Assembly: GCA_964413425.1 (NCBI GenBank)
Contig: CAYPST010000004.1
Span: 1 to 64,000 of the forward strand
Origin: DATFLS01 sp964413425
GTDB lineage: Bacteria; Fidelibacterota; JAANXI01
DNA length: 64,000 bases
Direction of reading: 5' to 3'
The position numbers and the translations under genes are program-made. Below are positions 35,676 through 45,030 of this stretch, piece by piece. The notes under the pieces were generated by a model. It saw nothing but the letters and a program-made list of their open reading frames with translations. It did no database searches and was not told where the DNA came from. The first letter of the stretch is position 1. Each line of letters starts with the position of its first letter.

Positions 35676-36050
35676 TTAAACGGTTACACTTTCTGAGGTA
35701 ACCGAAAGGATCTCATTATTGTCATTTAGGAACACAACTGTGGGTTGGTGATGCCGGGCCTCCGCTTCCTGCATTCTGGTATAGCTCATAATGATAACTT
35801 GATCACCAACCTGGCCAAGTCGCGCAGCGGCACCATTCAAACAAATGGCTCTGGTGCCGGGCTGACCTTTAATCACATAGGTTTCAAATCGTGCGCCATT
35901 ATTAATGTTTACCACGTGTACTTGTTCATACGGCAAAAGATCCGCTTCTCGCATAAATTCCGGATCAAGGGTCAAACTCCCCGCATATTCGAGATCAGCA
36001 TCCGTGATGACTCCTCGGTGTATCTTCGATTTTAAGAGAGTGCGTTCCAT
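35676..36050 (-). CDS. panD: Aspartate 1-decarboxylase
   Basis: 124 residues, made as a proenzyme that self-cleaves between Gly24 and Ser25 (YAGSLTLD) to form the pyruvoyl cofactor. It makes beta-alanine for pantothenate. The other motifs NNGARFETYVI and GAAARLGQVGDQVIIMSY are standard. The gene starts 56 bp inside the 3' end of panC in another frame, an unusual overlap. There is no clear ribosome binding site for it, which suggests translational coupling to panC. Confidence 0.95.
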   Translation of the reverse strand: MERTLLKSKIHRGVITDADLEYAGSLTLDPEFMREADLLPYEQVHVVNINNGARFETYVIKGQPGTRAICLNGAAARLGQVGDQVIIMSYTRMQEAEARHHQPTVVFLNDNNEILSVTSESVTV

Positions 36051-36894
36051 CGTTGACTATTATTATATTGTCAATTAGCCGTGTTGTTCCCACATACGCA
36101 GCAACTGCAATCAATGCAGTACTGCTAATTGTCTCCAGTGGGTTTAAATTTTCCAGATCGACAACAGAAATATAATCTTCCTGTACGTCAGGCTGCTCAG
36201 TAAAAAACGAGCGAATTTCATTTACTATAATATTACTATTCACCTGTCCAGATTCAACTGTTTTTTTTGCATGCTGTAATCCCCGGTATAAGGAGAGAGC
36301 CTGCGTTCGTTCCTCCGGGGTAAGATAGGTATTCCGTGAACTCATGGCCAGTCCGTCTTCTTCTCGTAGAATTGGCGCGACAATAATGTCAACCGGGAAA
36401 TTCATATCCCGCACCATCTGTTGGATAATCACCGCCTGCTGGGCATCTTTCTGGCCAAAGACTGCAAAATCGGGTCGGGTGATGTTGAACAGTTTGGCGA
36501 CGATGGTGGCCACCCCTCTGAAATGGGTGGGCCGGGACCGGCCGCATAATTTCTCGGAGAGCTGTTCCACATCCACGTAGGTCCGAAAATTCTCCGGATA
36601 CATCTCCTCTCCACTGGGATGAAAGAGAATGTCCACTCCGTGCTCCCGGGCCAATTGCTCATCCCGTTCCGGATCTCTGGGATACTCATCGAAATCTTCA
36701 TTTTCTCCGAACTGGGTCGGATTCACAAACACACTCATGATCAAGCTGTCACATTTGGGACGCGCAGTATCCAGCAGCGAGAGATGGCCTTCATGGAGAT
36801 AGCCCATGGTCGGCACAAATCCCAGGATCTGTCCGGACTGCCTGAGCTCCCGTGCCCGATGCTGCATCGTCTCGATCGATTCAATTACCTGCAT
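35995..36894 (-). CDS. panC: Pantothenate synthetase
   Basis: 299 residues. It joins pantoate and beta-alanine with ATP. The family signatures PTMGYLHEGHLSL (HIGH-type HxGH), FVNPTQFGENED, and FGQKDAQQ are present, and MSSRNTYL is in the second half. The normal PanC end is near TRLIDNIIIV; here about 18 extra residues continue into panD because the frame has no stop there. It is 54 bp after panB. Complete panBCD is thus present in order B-C-D. Confidence 0.95.
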   Translation of the reverse strand: MQVIESIETMQHRARELRQSGQILGFVPTMGYLHEGHLSLLDTARPKCDSLIMSVFVNPTQFGENEDFDEYPRDPERDEQLAREHGVDILFHPSGEEMYPENFRTYVDVEQLSEKLCGRSRPTHFRGVATIVAKLFNITRPDFAVFGQKDAQQAVIIQQMVRDMNFPVDIIVAPILREEDGLAMSSRNTYLTPEERTQALSLYRGLQHAKKTVESGQVNSNIIVNEIRSFFTEQPDVQEDYISVVDLENLNPLETISSTALIAVAAYVGTTRLIDNIIIVNDGTHSLKIEDTPRSHHGC

Positions 36895-36948
36895 GGATAA
36901 AGACCACTAATGATTGATGGTTTAAAATTGTTCGCATACAATGAACAA

Positions 36949-37749
36949 TTAATAGGATTCCTCCGCATCCGGAAAGCCGCCTGACTGTATATCCTGAATG
37001 TACTTTTTTACCGCGGACCGGATCTCTGATCCCAGTTCGGCGTATCGCCGGACAAATTTCGGTTGAAATTCGTCGAAAATACCCAGCATATCATACAGGA
37101 CAAGAATTTGACCATCGCAGTGCGCCCCGGCGCCGATCCCGATGGTTGGGATTGAGAGCGTATTGGTGATATTGTGCGCCAGTTTCGCCGGGATTTTTTC
37201 CAGCACAATCGCAAAGACTCCGGCCTGTTCCAGCGCCTCTGCATCCGAGACCAGTGCCCGGGAACTCTGTTCCGAGGTCCCCTGCGTCTGGTAGCCGCCG
37301 AATTCATGAATCGACTGGGGAGTCAACCCGAGATGCCCCATGACCGGGATTCCGGAGGCAGTCAGCCGTTGCACCAATGCTGCCACTCGTTTCCCGCCTT
37401 CCAGTTTCACGGCGTCGGTTTCCGTTTCTTTCATGAAGCGAATGGCGTTATCCATGCCGGTTTCAATGGAGGATTGATATGATCCGAACGGCATATCGGC
37501 GACCAGTAGTGCCCGGGAAACCCCACGCCGGACGGCGGCCACGTGATAGAGCATCTGCTCCATAGTGACGGGGAGAGTGGTGTCATACCCGGCAATAACA
37601 TTCCCGGCAGAATCTCCCACCAGCACGATATCGATCCCGGATTCGTCGAGGAGTTTTCCGAACGTGGCGTCGTATGCAGTCAGAGCAGTGATTTGATGAT
37701 CGCTGTGCTTCCAGGAGCGAATGGTGGCTGCGGTAACTTTCTCATTCAT
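36949..37749 (-). CDS. panB: 3-methyl-2-oxobutanoate hydroxymethyltransferase
   Basis: 266 residues. It transfers a hydroxymethyl group from 5,10-methylene-THF to ketoisovalerate, the first pantothenate step. Key motifs are TAYDATFG, VLVGDSAGNV, GMDNAIRFMKE, KLEGG, and MGHLGLTPQ. The start at 37749 has AAGGAG nine bases upstream; the open frame extends 45 codons further without family similarity. It follows mnmA after 40 bp. Confidence 0.95.
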   Translation of the reverse strand: MNEKVTAATIRSWKHSDHQITALTAYDATFGKLLDESGIDIVLVGDSAGNVIAGYDTTLPVTMEQMLYHVAAVRRGVSRALLVADMPFGSYQSSIETGMDNAIRFMKETETDAVKLEGGKRVAALVQRLTASGIPVMGHLGLTPQSIHEFGGYQTQGTSEQSSRALVSDAEALEQAGVFAIVLEKIPAKLAHNITNTLSIPTIGIGAGAHCDGQILVLYDMLGIFDEFQPKFVRRYAELGSEIRSAVKKYIQDIQSGGFPDAEESY

Positions 37750-37789
37750 AGTGTTCACTCCTTCTATGGTGTGCCCTCGTCCTCTGCTG

Positions 37790-38911
37790 CTAGGATCTGT
37801 GCTTGATAAATCCGCCTCCGAGCACCAGATCGCCCTGATAGAACACCGCCGATTGGCCCGGGGTGATGGCATTCTGTGGCTCATGAAATTCCACGGTTGC
37901 GGTATCCGGGCCGGTGGGTTTCACTGTGGCAGGCGCCCCCCGATGATTATATCGGATAGCCACGGTGACTTCTTCCGCTTCCGTGAGTCGCCGGCCGCTG
38001 GTTCGGTTCACTCCTGTTACCTCACAGCGGGAGGAGAGCACGTCCTGTTTTCTTCCCACCACGATCCGATTTTGCTCCGGCTGAATTTCTTTCACATAGA
38101 CCGGTTCACCCAATGCGACACCCAATCCCCGCCGCTGACCGATAGTGTAGTTGGGATACCCCTGATGAGTGCCCACCACATTCCCTTCGGTGTCAACGAT
38201 CTCGCCCTCCGAAATACTCTCCACGCGATCCGGAGCATACTCAGCTAAAAACCGGCGGTAATCGTTATCGGTGACAAAGCAGATCTCAAAGCTTTCCGGA
38301 CGAGTGGCGGTATGGAGCTGGTGTTTTCGGGCATCCTGGCGCACAGCATCCTTGGTGAAGTCTCCCAGCGGCCAGAGTGTCCGCCGGAGCAGCTCCTGGC
38401 TCACACCCCACAATACGTAGGATTGATCTTTCATGGGATCCTGTCCCCGGAAAAGTTCCATGGAATCGGTCTCCGGATTATAGGAGCGGCGGGCATAATG
38501 GCCGGTGGCAATGAATTCGGCACCGAACTCCCCGATGCGGTCCAGCAGGGCTACCCAGCGTACCCGGGAATTACAGAGCACACAGGGATTCGGCGTGCTG
38601 CCGCTGAGGTATTCCTCCACGAAATTTTCCACCACGGTGCTGTGGAAATTCTCCGAAAAATCCAGCACATAATGGGGAATCCCAAGCTGATGGCACACCA
38701 TCCGGGCGTCGTTGATTTCCTCCACCGAACAACAGTTGCTCTCGGCCGCCCGGTGGTTCCCGCCGACCTGATCGTAGGTCCACAGTTTCATGGTGACGCC
38801 GATGACGTCATAGCCCTGATCGAGCAGGCGCTTCGCCATTAAAGAGGAGTCCACTCCCCCGCTCATGGCGGCGACTACTCGCTCACCCGGGTCTGGTTGC
38901 CACTTCATCAT
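37790..38911 (-). CDS. mnmA: tRNA-specific 2-thiouridylase
   Basis: 373 residues. It thiolates U34 of tRNA Lys, Glu and Gln. The PP-loop is SGGVDSS (17-23). Catalytic cysteines are Cys110 in PNPCVLC and Cys211 in FEICFV. The QRRGLGVALGEP and NAITPGQSAVFY blocks are also standard. The sulfur donor system is encoded just upstream (cysteine desulfurase, 70 bp gap), so the pair probably works together. The gap holds a Family A terminus. Confidence 0.95.
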   Translation of the reverse strand: MMKWQPDPGERVVAAMSGGVDSSLMAKRLLDQGYDVIGVTMKLWTYDQVGGNHRAAESNCCSVEEINDARMVCHQLGIPHYVLDFSENFHSTVVENFVEEYLSGSTPNPCVLCNSRVRWVALLDRIGEFGAEFIATGHYARRSYNPETDSMELFRGQDPMKDQSYVLWGVSQELLRRTLWPLGDFTKDAVRQDARKHQLHTATRPESFEICFVTDNDYRRFLAEYAPDRVESISEGEIVDTEGNVVGTHQGYPNYTIGQRRGLGVALGEPVYVKEIQPEQNRIVVGRKQDVLSSRCEVTGVNRTSGRRLTEAEEVTVAIRYNHRGAPATVKPTGPDTATVEFHEPQNAITPGQSAVFYQGDLVLGGGFIKHRS

Positions 38912-38974
38912 ATTCTATGGAAATATCCAATCTATCTTCTGTTCGAATTTGCAAAACATTCTCTTGAGATATTC

Positions 38975-38992
38975 CGCTTTTCTAAACAGGAG
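38975..38992 (-). repeat. Family A terminus only, at the cysteine desulfurase stop
   Basis: CTCCTGTTTAGAAAAGCGG on the minus strand, matching the GTTTAGAAAA end of Family A. The TAG inside it is the stop codon of the desulfurase gene. No second terminus could be seen before mnmA. Confidence 0.55.
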
Positions 38993-40172
38993 TCATGGCC
39001 GAATGTTTCCTGGCGCCGGCCTTCCGTATCCGATCGGACTCGTCTGCCAGAGCCCGCACAATTACCGGAATATCATCCGCCGTATTACTTTTTCCCAGGG
39101 AAATCCGGATGGCCTCTCTGGCGGTCTGCCGATCGTATCCCAGCGCGAGAAGAACATGCGACGGAGTGATGGACCCGGAAGAACACGCAGAACCGCTGGA
39201 GACATGAATGCCACGCATATCCAGATTCAGCACCAGTGATTCGCCGTCCACTCCCGGAATCCCCATGTGGGTGAGTCCCGGTATCCGGTGTCGGGGATGA
39301 CCGTGTATTTTCGCATCCGGGAGAGCGCCCGGAAGCGCCTCTTCCAGCTGCTGCTGAAGCGCACGGAGCCTGCCGGTTTCCTCATCCCGATGTTGTAACA
39401 TTAACTGCACAGCCCTGGCCATTCCAACGATTGCAGGCAGGTTTTCGGTGCCTGCACGCAGGTTGCGTTCCTGGCTGCCGCCGGTCAGCTGCGGGTGAAT
39501 ATCGATATTCCTGTTGGCATAGAGCACTCCGATCCCTTTCGGTCCATAAATCTTATGGCCGGAGATGGAGAGTGCATCCACCGGTAAGGTTTCCACATCG
39601 ACGGGGAGTTTCCCGAATGTTTGCACGGCATCGGTATGGAAGAGGATTCTGTGATGGTGTGCGATCCGCCCGATCTCGTCTATCGGGTTGATGGTGCCGA
39701 TTTCATTATTCGCATGCATAATGCTGATCAGAATAGTATCCTCTGTGATGGCAGACTCCACATCTGCCGGATTCACGCGCCCATACTGGTCAACATCCAG
39801 GTACGTCACCGCGTATCCGTCGTGTTCCAGTGCTTCGCAGGTGTGAAGGATTGCGTGGTGCTCTACACGAGATGTAATGATACGATTCCCGTGTTCCCGA
39901 AGAGCCGCAGCGATGCCCCGGAGGGCAAAATTATCGGATTCAGTACCCCCACCGGTGAAGATGACCTCGTTGCGCCTCGCCCCGAGACTTTCGGCCAGGC
40001 GTTCACGGGCAAGTTCCAGCTCGACTTTTGCTGCGCGTCCCGTTTGATGCACACTGCTCGGGTTGCCCCAAATATCCCGCATCACCCGCTGCATCTCCTC
40101 CGCCACTTCGGCAGCAACCGGGGTAGTGGCACTGTGATCGCAGTAGATTATTTTTTGTGTATCGCCAGTCAT
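38982..40172 (-). CDS. Cysteine desulfurase (NifS/IscS family)
   Basis: 396 residues, PLP enzyme. The PLP-binding lysine is Lys207 (SGHKIYGPKG), the stacking His is His106 (EHHAI), the PLP Asp is Asp181 (HTDAVQ) and the catalytic Cys is Cys330 (SSGSACSSGS). It supplies persulfide sulfur to MnmA, and possibly to Fe-S assembly, although no scaffold gene is adjacent. The C-terminal residues TPV and the stop come from the Family A repeat terminus. The gene starts 85 bp after marC. Confidence 0.92.
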   Translation of the reverse strand: MTGDTQKIIYCDHSATTPVAAEVAEEMQRVMRDIWGNPSSVHQTGRAAKVELELARERLAESLGARRNEVIFTGGGTESDNFALRGIAAALREHGNRIITSRVEHHAILHTCEALEHDGYAVTYLDVDQYGRVNPADVESAITEDTILISIMHANNEIGTINPIDEIGRIAHHHRILFHTDAVQTFGKLPVDVETLPVDALSISGHKIYGPKGIGVLYANRNIDIHPQLTGGSQERNLRAGTENLPAIVGMARAVQLMLQHRDEETGRLRALQQQLEEALPGALPDAKIHGHPRHRIPGLTHMGIPGVDGESLVLNLDMRGIHVSSGSACSSGSITPSHVLLALGYDRQTAREAIRISLGKSNTADDIPVIVRALADESDRIRKAGARKHSAMTPV

Positions 40173-40257
40173 AATTCACTCAAGATACTTGTGCTTCATG
40201 ATGAAATCAAGCATCAGCACATTACATATTCTCTCTAGGTTTAGCAGCACGTTATAT

Positions 40258-40857
40258 CTATTGGTTCATAAATTGTTCGATACCGGTGAGCAGCATCTGG
40301 ACGGAAATGGTGGTCAGAATCATACCCATGAGCCGCTCAATGGCGACCAGTCCCCGGCGGCGAAGGATATGCCGCAGGAAACCGGACGCGAATAAGATGA
40401 GTGTGGTCACCACCCAGGCACAGAGGAGTGCCAGGAACCAGTCCGGCATACGGGCTGGGTCCCTGGTTGCCAGCAGCAGGACCGTCGCCATGGCGGAAGG
40501 ACCAGCCAGTAACGGGATGGCTAGCGGAACGATCAACGGTTCCCGATCCGGAGTGGCGGCGCCGAAAATCCCTTCCTGCTGCGGAAAGATCATTTTCAGT
40601 GCGATGATAAACAATATGACGCCGCCTGCAATGCTGAGTGAGGGTTCTGTGATCCCCATGATTTTCAAGAGGTTATGTCCGAAAAACAGAAAAACGGCCA
40701 GCACCAGGAAGGCAATAACAGATTCCCGCAGGATGACCCATTTCCGGCGTTTTGCCTCGACATCTTTTAAAACAGTGAGAAAAATCGGAATATTTCCCAG
40801 CGGATCCATGACCAGAAACAACAAAATCGCGGCCGAATAGACTGTCATTGTGGTCAT
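40258..40857 (-). CDS. MarC-family membrane protein
   Basis: 199 residues with six membrane helices. The family marks are FLVMDPLGNIPIFLTVL near the N-terminus, GVILFIIALKMIF in the middle and PLAIPLLAGPSAMATVLLL. MarC proteins were once linked to multiple antibiotic resistance but have no proven transport role. It is the first gene in the minus-strand series leading into cysteine desulfurase and mnmA, but the 85-bp gap leaves co-transcription uncertain. Confidence 0.9.
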   Translation of the reverse strand: MTTMTVYSAAILLFLVMDPLGNIPIFLTVLKDVEAKRRKWVILRESVIAFLVLAVFLFFGHNLLKIMGITEPSLSIAGGVILFIIALKMIFPQQEGIFGAATPDREPLIVPLAIPLLAGPSAMATVLLLATRDPARMPDWFLALLCAWVVTTLILFASGFLRHILRRRGLVAIERLMGMILTTISVQMLLTGIEQFMNQ

Positions 40858-40986
40858 ATTTCAGTTATTCGTGGTGCATCCGGGTGTTTAAGAACGTATC
40901 TGTATTCACTGTACCATTATTTGAGTTGAATGAATACGCGTAGCAATGCAGACAATTCAATATCCCGTAAATCCGGTTGAAGGTTT

Positions 40987-41892
40987 TCAGTTTTTCAGCA
41001 AGCCCATTTCTTCCAGAGATGCTCGTATCCCGGATTCGAAATTCGGGTACAGCAATTCCACCTCCAGTTCCCGAAGCAGTTTGCTGTTCTCGATTCGACG
41101 GGACTCACGCAAGAAAGATAACCGTACGGGAGACATGGTTTTTTCGGCCTCTGCCATGGAAACAGCCGGCGGTTGTTCCATCCGGAGTAATTCTGCCAGG
41201 GTGTAATAATAATCGGTTACCTTTCCCGGATTCCCGTCACTCACATTATATACAGTGTTCGACTTTCCGACAGTCGCTGCTTTCAAGCAGATACGCGCCA
41301 GATCGTCCACGTGAATTCGGTTGGAATACGGGGCTTCGTCTGGCAGAAGGATGGGCACCTTCTGCTTAATTTTCTCTACGGGAATTCTTCCCGGACCATA
41401 GATTCCTGCCACCCGCAGGATGAGATACTCTACCGAATGCTTCTCTGCCCATTGACACAAACACCTTTCCGCATCCAGGCGGCGTCTGGCCCGCGCAGTC
41501 TGCGGATTTGGCGGAGTTTTTTCACTGACCCACTGCCCGCCGGTATCGCCGTACACACCGGTGGTGCTGATGTAGATGATCCTTTGGGGAAGAGAGTCCT
41601 GGCTGACGGAGCCCAGAAACCGCCGGATCCGGGTATCATGGTTGGTTTTCGGAGGCGGTATAAAATAGTAGACGATGGCATCTCTGGTGGGCAGTGAAGG
41701 AAGAGTATCGGGTGCATCAAGATCTGCGATAATGGATTTGCTCACAATGTGTTCCAGATCGGTGCGCGTATTCGGTGATCGGAGCAGTGCATAAACAGGA
41801 TGTCCTGCTTCGCTCCACCGGCGTGCCGTTCGGGTACCGGTATATCCGCATCCGGCAATGAAGACGGTTTGCTGATCATTCACTGAATTCAC
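40987..41892 (-). CDS. NAD(P)-dependent SDR/epimerase (YeeZ-like)
   Basis: 301 residues. The Rossmann motif GCGYTG (14-19) is the atypical GxGYxG form of YeeZ-like extended SDRs. Other marks are YISTTGVYGDTGG and the RVAGIYGPGR block typical of NAD-dependent epimerases. The catalytic Tyr/Lys pair is not clear, so a reductase or epimerase reaction cannot be named. The start is GTG at 41892, overlapping the TrmH-family stop as GTGA, so the two genes are translationally coupled. Confidence 0.8.
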   Translation of the reverse strand: MNSVNDQQTVFIAGCGYTGTRTARRWSEAGHPVYALLRSPNTRTDLEHIVSKSIIADLDAPDTLPSLPTRDAIVYYFIPPPKTNHDTRIRRFLGSVSQDSLPQRIIYISTTGVYGDTGGQWVSEKTPPNPQTARARRRLDAERCLCQWAEKHSVEYLILRVAGIYGPGRIPVEKIKQKVPILLPDEAPYSNRIHVDDLARICLKAATVGKSNTVYNVSDGNPGKVTDYYYTLAELLRMEQPPAVSMAEAEKTMSPVRLSFLRESRRIENSKLLRELEVELLYPNFESGIRASLEEMGLLKN

Positions 41893-42455
41893 CCGCTAAA
41901 ACGCTTGTGAGATTCCTCACCATCCGAAGTATTTTGCTGTTTCTTAAGCTGTCGGATTGCCTGGTAGACCACCACTGCCGCACAATTGGCAACGTTGAGT
42001 GAGTTCTTCCAGCCGTAGGCCGGCAATCTGGCAATGATATCACAGGATTGCAGGGTTTCTTTTTCCATCCCCAGGGCCTCATTGCCGAACACGAAGGCAA
42101 CCGGAAAATGAAATTCGATATCCCAGATATCAGGAGCCCCTGCAACAGTCTCAATCCCAATGGTTTGATATCCCGACTCCCTCAGGTGCTGCACCGCCTC
42201 CAGACTGCTGTCAAAATGTATGCTCTGCACTTTCTCTTCCGTGCCCAAAGCGGTCTTTGAGAGTTTGGGATGCGGAGGGGTCGCCGTATAGCCGCAGGTC
42301 AGTATCTGTTTGACGGCGCATACATCCGCCAGCCGAAAGATGTTGCCGACATTAAATGCGCTTCGCAGGCGATCCAGTACAATGGTAATAGGATGCTCAA
42401 AATCCTGAATATTCGTGCCATCTCTGTTGAGAATAACCATGTCTGGTCTTTTCAT
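41889..42455 (-). CDS. TrmH/SpoU-family RNA 2'-O-methyltransferase
   Basis: 188 residues. SPOUT knot motifs are seen: LDRLRSAFNVGNIFRLAD (motif 1), FVFGNEALGM (motif 2) and LPAYGWKNSLNVANCAAVV (motif 3, with N-SLNV). These enzymes methylate ribose 2'-OH in tRNA or rRNA; the target is not predictable. There is no N-terminal substrate domain as in RlmB. The ATG at 42455 (MKRPDMVIL) is preferred because the upstream open frame runs through a repeat. It is coupled to the downstream SDR gene. Confidence 0.88.
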   Translation of the reverse strand: MKRPDMVILNRDGTNIQDFEHPITIVLDRLRSAFNVGNIFRLADVCAVKQILTCGYTATPPHPKLSKTALGTEEKVQSIHFDSSLEAVQHLRESGYQTIGIETVAGAPDIWDIEFHFPVAFVFGNEALGMEKETLQSCDIIARLPAYGWKNSLNVANCAAVVVYQAIRQLKKQQNTSDGEESHKRFSG

Positions 42456-42498
42456 AATGGTCGAATTTAATATGATCTGGTGTGAAAAACCAAAATTC

Positions 42499-42810
42499 CT
42501 TCTCAGAAAAGAATAGCACACATCCCATGGGGATCCCGCTGGGAGATGCACACAGAAAAAGTGGATGAACACAGATAACAAAACAAAAGTTAAGAGTAAT
42601 GAGTCAAGAGTGCTTGCATGCTGTCTGCAATTTGAACCAACGCCACATATTGAAAGGTTTATACAAGTGCTGGCAAATGCTCACAAGATCTCGTTGGCAG
42701 GCCGGTTTTCCGGTCAGCCCTCACTTGCATTCGAGAGACACTCTTTTCTCTCATAACTCTTGACTGGTTTTTAATCTGTGTCCATCTGTGTGCTATTCTT
42801 TTATTCAGAA
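42499..42810. repeat. Family B MITE-like element (312 bp) with inverted ends
   Basis: Left arm AAAAGAATAGCACACA (42507-42522) and right arm TGTGTGCTATTCTTTT (42787-42802) are complementary, with TTCTCAG/TTATTCAGAA outside. Further inside, GATGAACACAGATAAC faces TTAATCTGTGTCCATC, and AGAGTAATGAGTCAAGAGTG faces CACTCTTTTCTCTCATAACT. An internal 63-codon frame (42565-42756) lies within and looks non-coding. Confidence 0.75.
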
Positions 42811-43065
42811 TAAGTATTGCGCTCCGAACGGTTGTATTCTAAACTTATAATCGCACTTTTACACGGATCACTCAGTCAATCATCAGCAGTCTGTTCCGGA
42901 ATGATGTGTCCCGATCCCGCATAAAAGTGAGAAGGCCAGGGGCTCGGTTCGTACGACAGTGGACAAGTGGTCAAAGGAATCACATTGTCCGAAGAGCGTG
43001 TGGAACCTGATGCCCGGGATTGCATTCAGGCATGAGATTTCATTTAAAGAGACAGGACAGAATAA

Positions 43066-45030
43066 ATGGCACAACAAACAAATAACCTCACCAGAAAGAA
43101 TGGCGCAGCGCTCAAACGAGCAACTTATACCCTGGGACCGGTCGAAAATCTGGAGGAACACGTGCACCCGAACTGGTGGCGAAATATTTTTAACTCATTA
43201 TATCTCAAAACCGATTCGGATGTGGTTGAGGATAAGAAACTCACCCGGCGTGAGGTCGACGTACTCGTCGATTTGCTGCAGGTCAAGCCGGAGGATCAGA
43301 TACTTGACCTCTGCTGTGGGCAGGGACGGCATTCCCTGGAGTTAGCACATCGGGGGTATAAAGTGGAAGGACTGGATCGTTCCCACTACCTGATCCAGAA
43401 GGCCAAAACCACTGTAAGGAAAGAGGGGGCGAACGTCAAATTCCGGGAAGGTGATGCCAGAAAACTCCCCTATCCCACAGATATGTTTGAGGTCGTTTTA
43501 CTCCTGGGAAACAGCTTCGGGTATTTCGAGACGGTACAGGATGATCTCCGGGTGCTTCAGGAAGTCTTCCGGGTGTTGAAGCCCTGGGGAAAAGTGCTGA
43601 TAGATGTTGCCGACGGAGAATATCTGAAACAGCACTTTCGGCCGCGTACCTGGGAATGGATCGATAAGAAGTTATTCGTCTGTCGGGAACGATCGCTGAG
43701 TCTGGATAAACAACGATTAATCTCCCGGGAGGTGGTAACGCATGTCACCAGAGGGGTGATTGCGGATCAATTCTATGCCGAGCGGCTCTATACCAGAAAG
43801 GAACTGGCGGGATTGATGCAAAATGCCGGGTTCAGTGATATCTCGTTGGATTACGAATTAACCACCCAATCCGGAAGAAATCAAGACCTTGGGATGATGG
43901 CCAGACGCATTATTATTACCGGATTGGTGCGGAAGGAATGGACCCCGGTGAAGACAAAGACGTCTGACAGCATCAAGCATGTGGCCGTGGTGCTTGGTGA
44001 TCCGGAGAAACTGGATCCCCTCAAACCTTTGGCAGTTTTCGATGAGGATGATCTGTATACCATCGATCAGTTAAAGTCTGCTCTCCGCACACTTCCCGGG
44101 TATCGATTCACCTACCTTACCAATCATAATACCCTGATTACGGATCTGACGAAACTGTCCGGAAAAGTGGATTATATACTGAATCTGTGCGATGAAGGAT
44201 TTGACAATAATCCCCGGAAAGAGCTGCATGTGCCCGCATTATTGGAAATGGTGCATCTCCCGTACACAGGATCCGCTCCCCAATGTTTGGCCTACTGTTA
44301 TGATAAATCACTGGTGCGGGGCATTGCCGCAGAGATGGGGATTCCGGTGCCGGCGGCGTTTTTTATCGAACCCGAGGATACGGCCTTCGAACTTCCGGTG
44401 CACTTTCCGGTGATCGCCAAGCCGAACTTCGGAGACTCCAGTTTCGGCATCACCCAACAGAGTGTGGCAAATTCCTTCGAGGAGTTAATAAACGCCATCT
44501 CCGATATCCGTGGGAAATTCGGGTATGACAAACCGATACTGGTGGAGGAATTTCTCACCGGCAAAGATTTAAGCGTAGGGATTCTTGGCAATCCGCCTGA
44601 TTCGTATCTGGTGCTCCCGATTATCGAGGAGGATTATTCAGAACTGCCTGACGATTTACCTCGAATCTGTGGTTACGAAGCCAAATGGCTGCCGAGTTCT
44701 CCCTACCGGAACCTGAAGTCCGTAGCCGCCGAACTCCCCAGGGAAACTGAAAAGTACGTTATCGAATGTTGTATACAGCTCTCCGAGCGGCTTGAGTGTC
44801 GGGATTATGTGCGGTTCGACTGGCGGCTGGATGCGGAGGGCAAGCCGAAACTACTGGAAGCCAATCCCAATCCGGGATGGTGCTGGGACGGGCATCTTGC
44901 TAAAATGGCGGCCCTGAACGGCTACTCCTACCCGGAGATGCTTCGGACGATGCTTCAGCTGGCCGAACAGCGGATGGAAATAGAACAACAGATCACGAAT
45001 AAAGTGCTGGAACCTCAGAAGGAGGGATGA
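43066..45030 (+). CDS. Methyltransferase / D-Ala-D-Ala ligase-type ATP-grasp fusion protein
   Basis: 654 residues. The N-terminal half is a class I SAM methyltransferase: ILDLCCGQGRHSLELA (79-94) is the SAM loop and FREGDARKLPYPTDMFEVV follows. The C-terminal half (about 310-650) is an ATP-grasp ligase of the D-Ala-D-Ala ligase type: YTGSAPQCLAYCYDKSLVR, FPVIAKPNFGDSS, ILVEEFLTGKD, RDYVRFDWRLD and LLEANPNPGW (Glu598, Asn600 as Mg ligands). An enzyme that methylates and ligates carboxyl to amine is implied, probably on an amino acid or peptide. Product and pathway are unknown. It stands alone, with no biosynthetic neighbours, so a cell-wall or peptide-tailoring role is only a guess. Confidence 0.8.
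   Translation: MAQQTNNLTRKNGAALKRATYTLGPVENLEEHVHPNWWRNIFNSLYLKTDSDVVEDKKLTRREVDVLVDLLQVKPEDQILDLCCGQGRHSLELAHRGYKVEGLDRSHYLIQKAKTTVRKEGANVKFREGDARKLPYPTDMFEVVLLLGNSFGYFETVQDDLRVLQEVFRVLKPWGKVLIDVADGEYLKQHFRPRTWEWIDKKLFVCRERSLSLDKQRLISREVVTHVTRGVIADQFYAERLYTRKELAGLMQNAGFSDISLDYELTTQSGRNQDLGMMARRIIITGLVRKEWTPVKTKTSDSIKHVAVVLGDPEKLDPLKPLAVFDEDDLYTIDQLKSALRTLPGYRFTYLTNHNTLITDLTKLSGKVDYILNLCDEGFDNNPRKELHVPALLEMVHLPYTGSAPQCLAYCYDKSLVRGIAAEMGIPVPAAFFIEPEDTAFELPVHFPVIAKPNFGDSSFGITQQSVANSFEELINAISDIRGKFGYDKPILVEEFLTGKDLSVGILGNPPDSYLVLPIIEEDYSELPDDLPRICGYEAKWLPSSPYRNLKSVAAELPRETEKYVIECCIQLSERLECRDYVRFDWRLDAEGKPKLLEANPNPGWCWDGHLAKMAALNGYSYPEMLRTMLQLAEQRMEIEQQITNKVLEPQKEG

Noticed and set aside
42565..42756. 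63-codon frame between the TrmH gene and the methyltransferase/ATP-grasp fusion
   Set aside because: It lies within the inverted arms of a Family B element, so it is repeat sequence read as protein.
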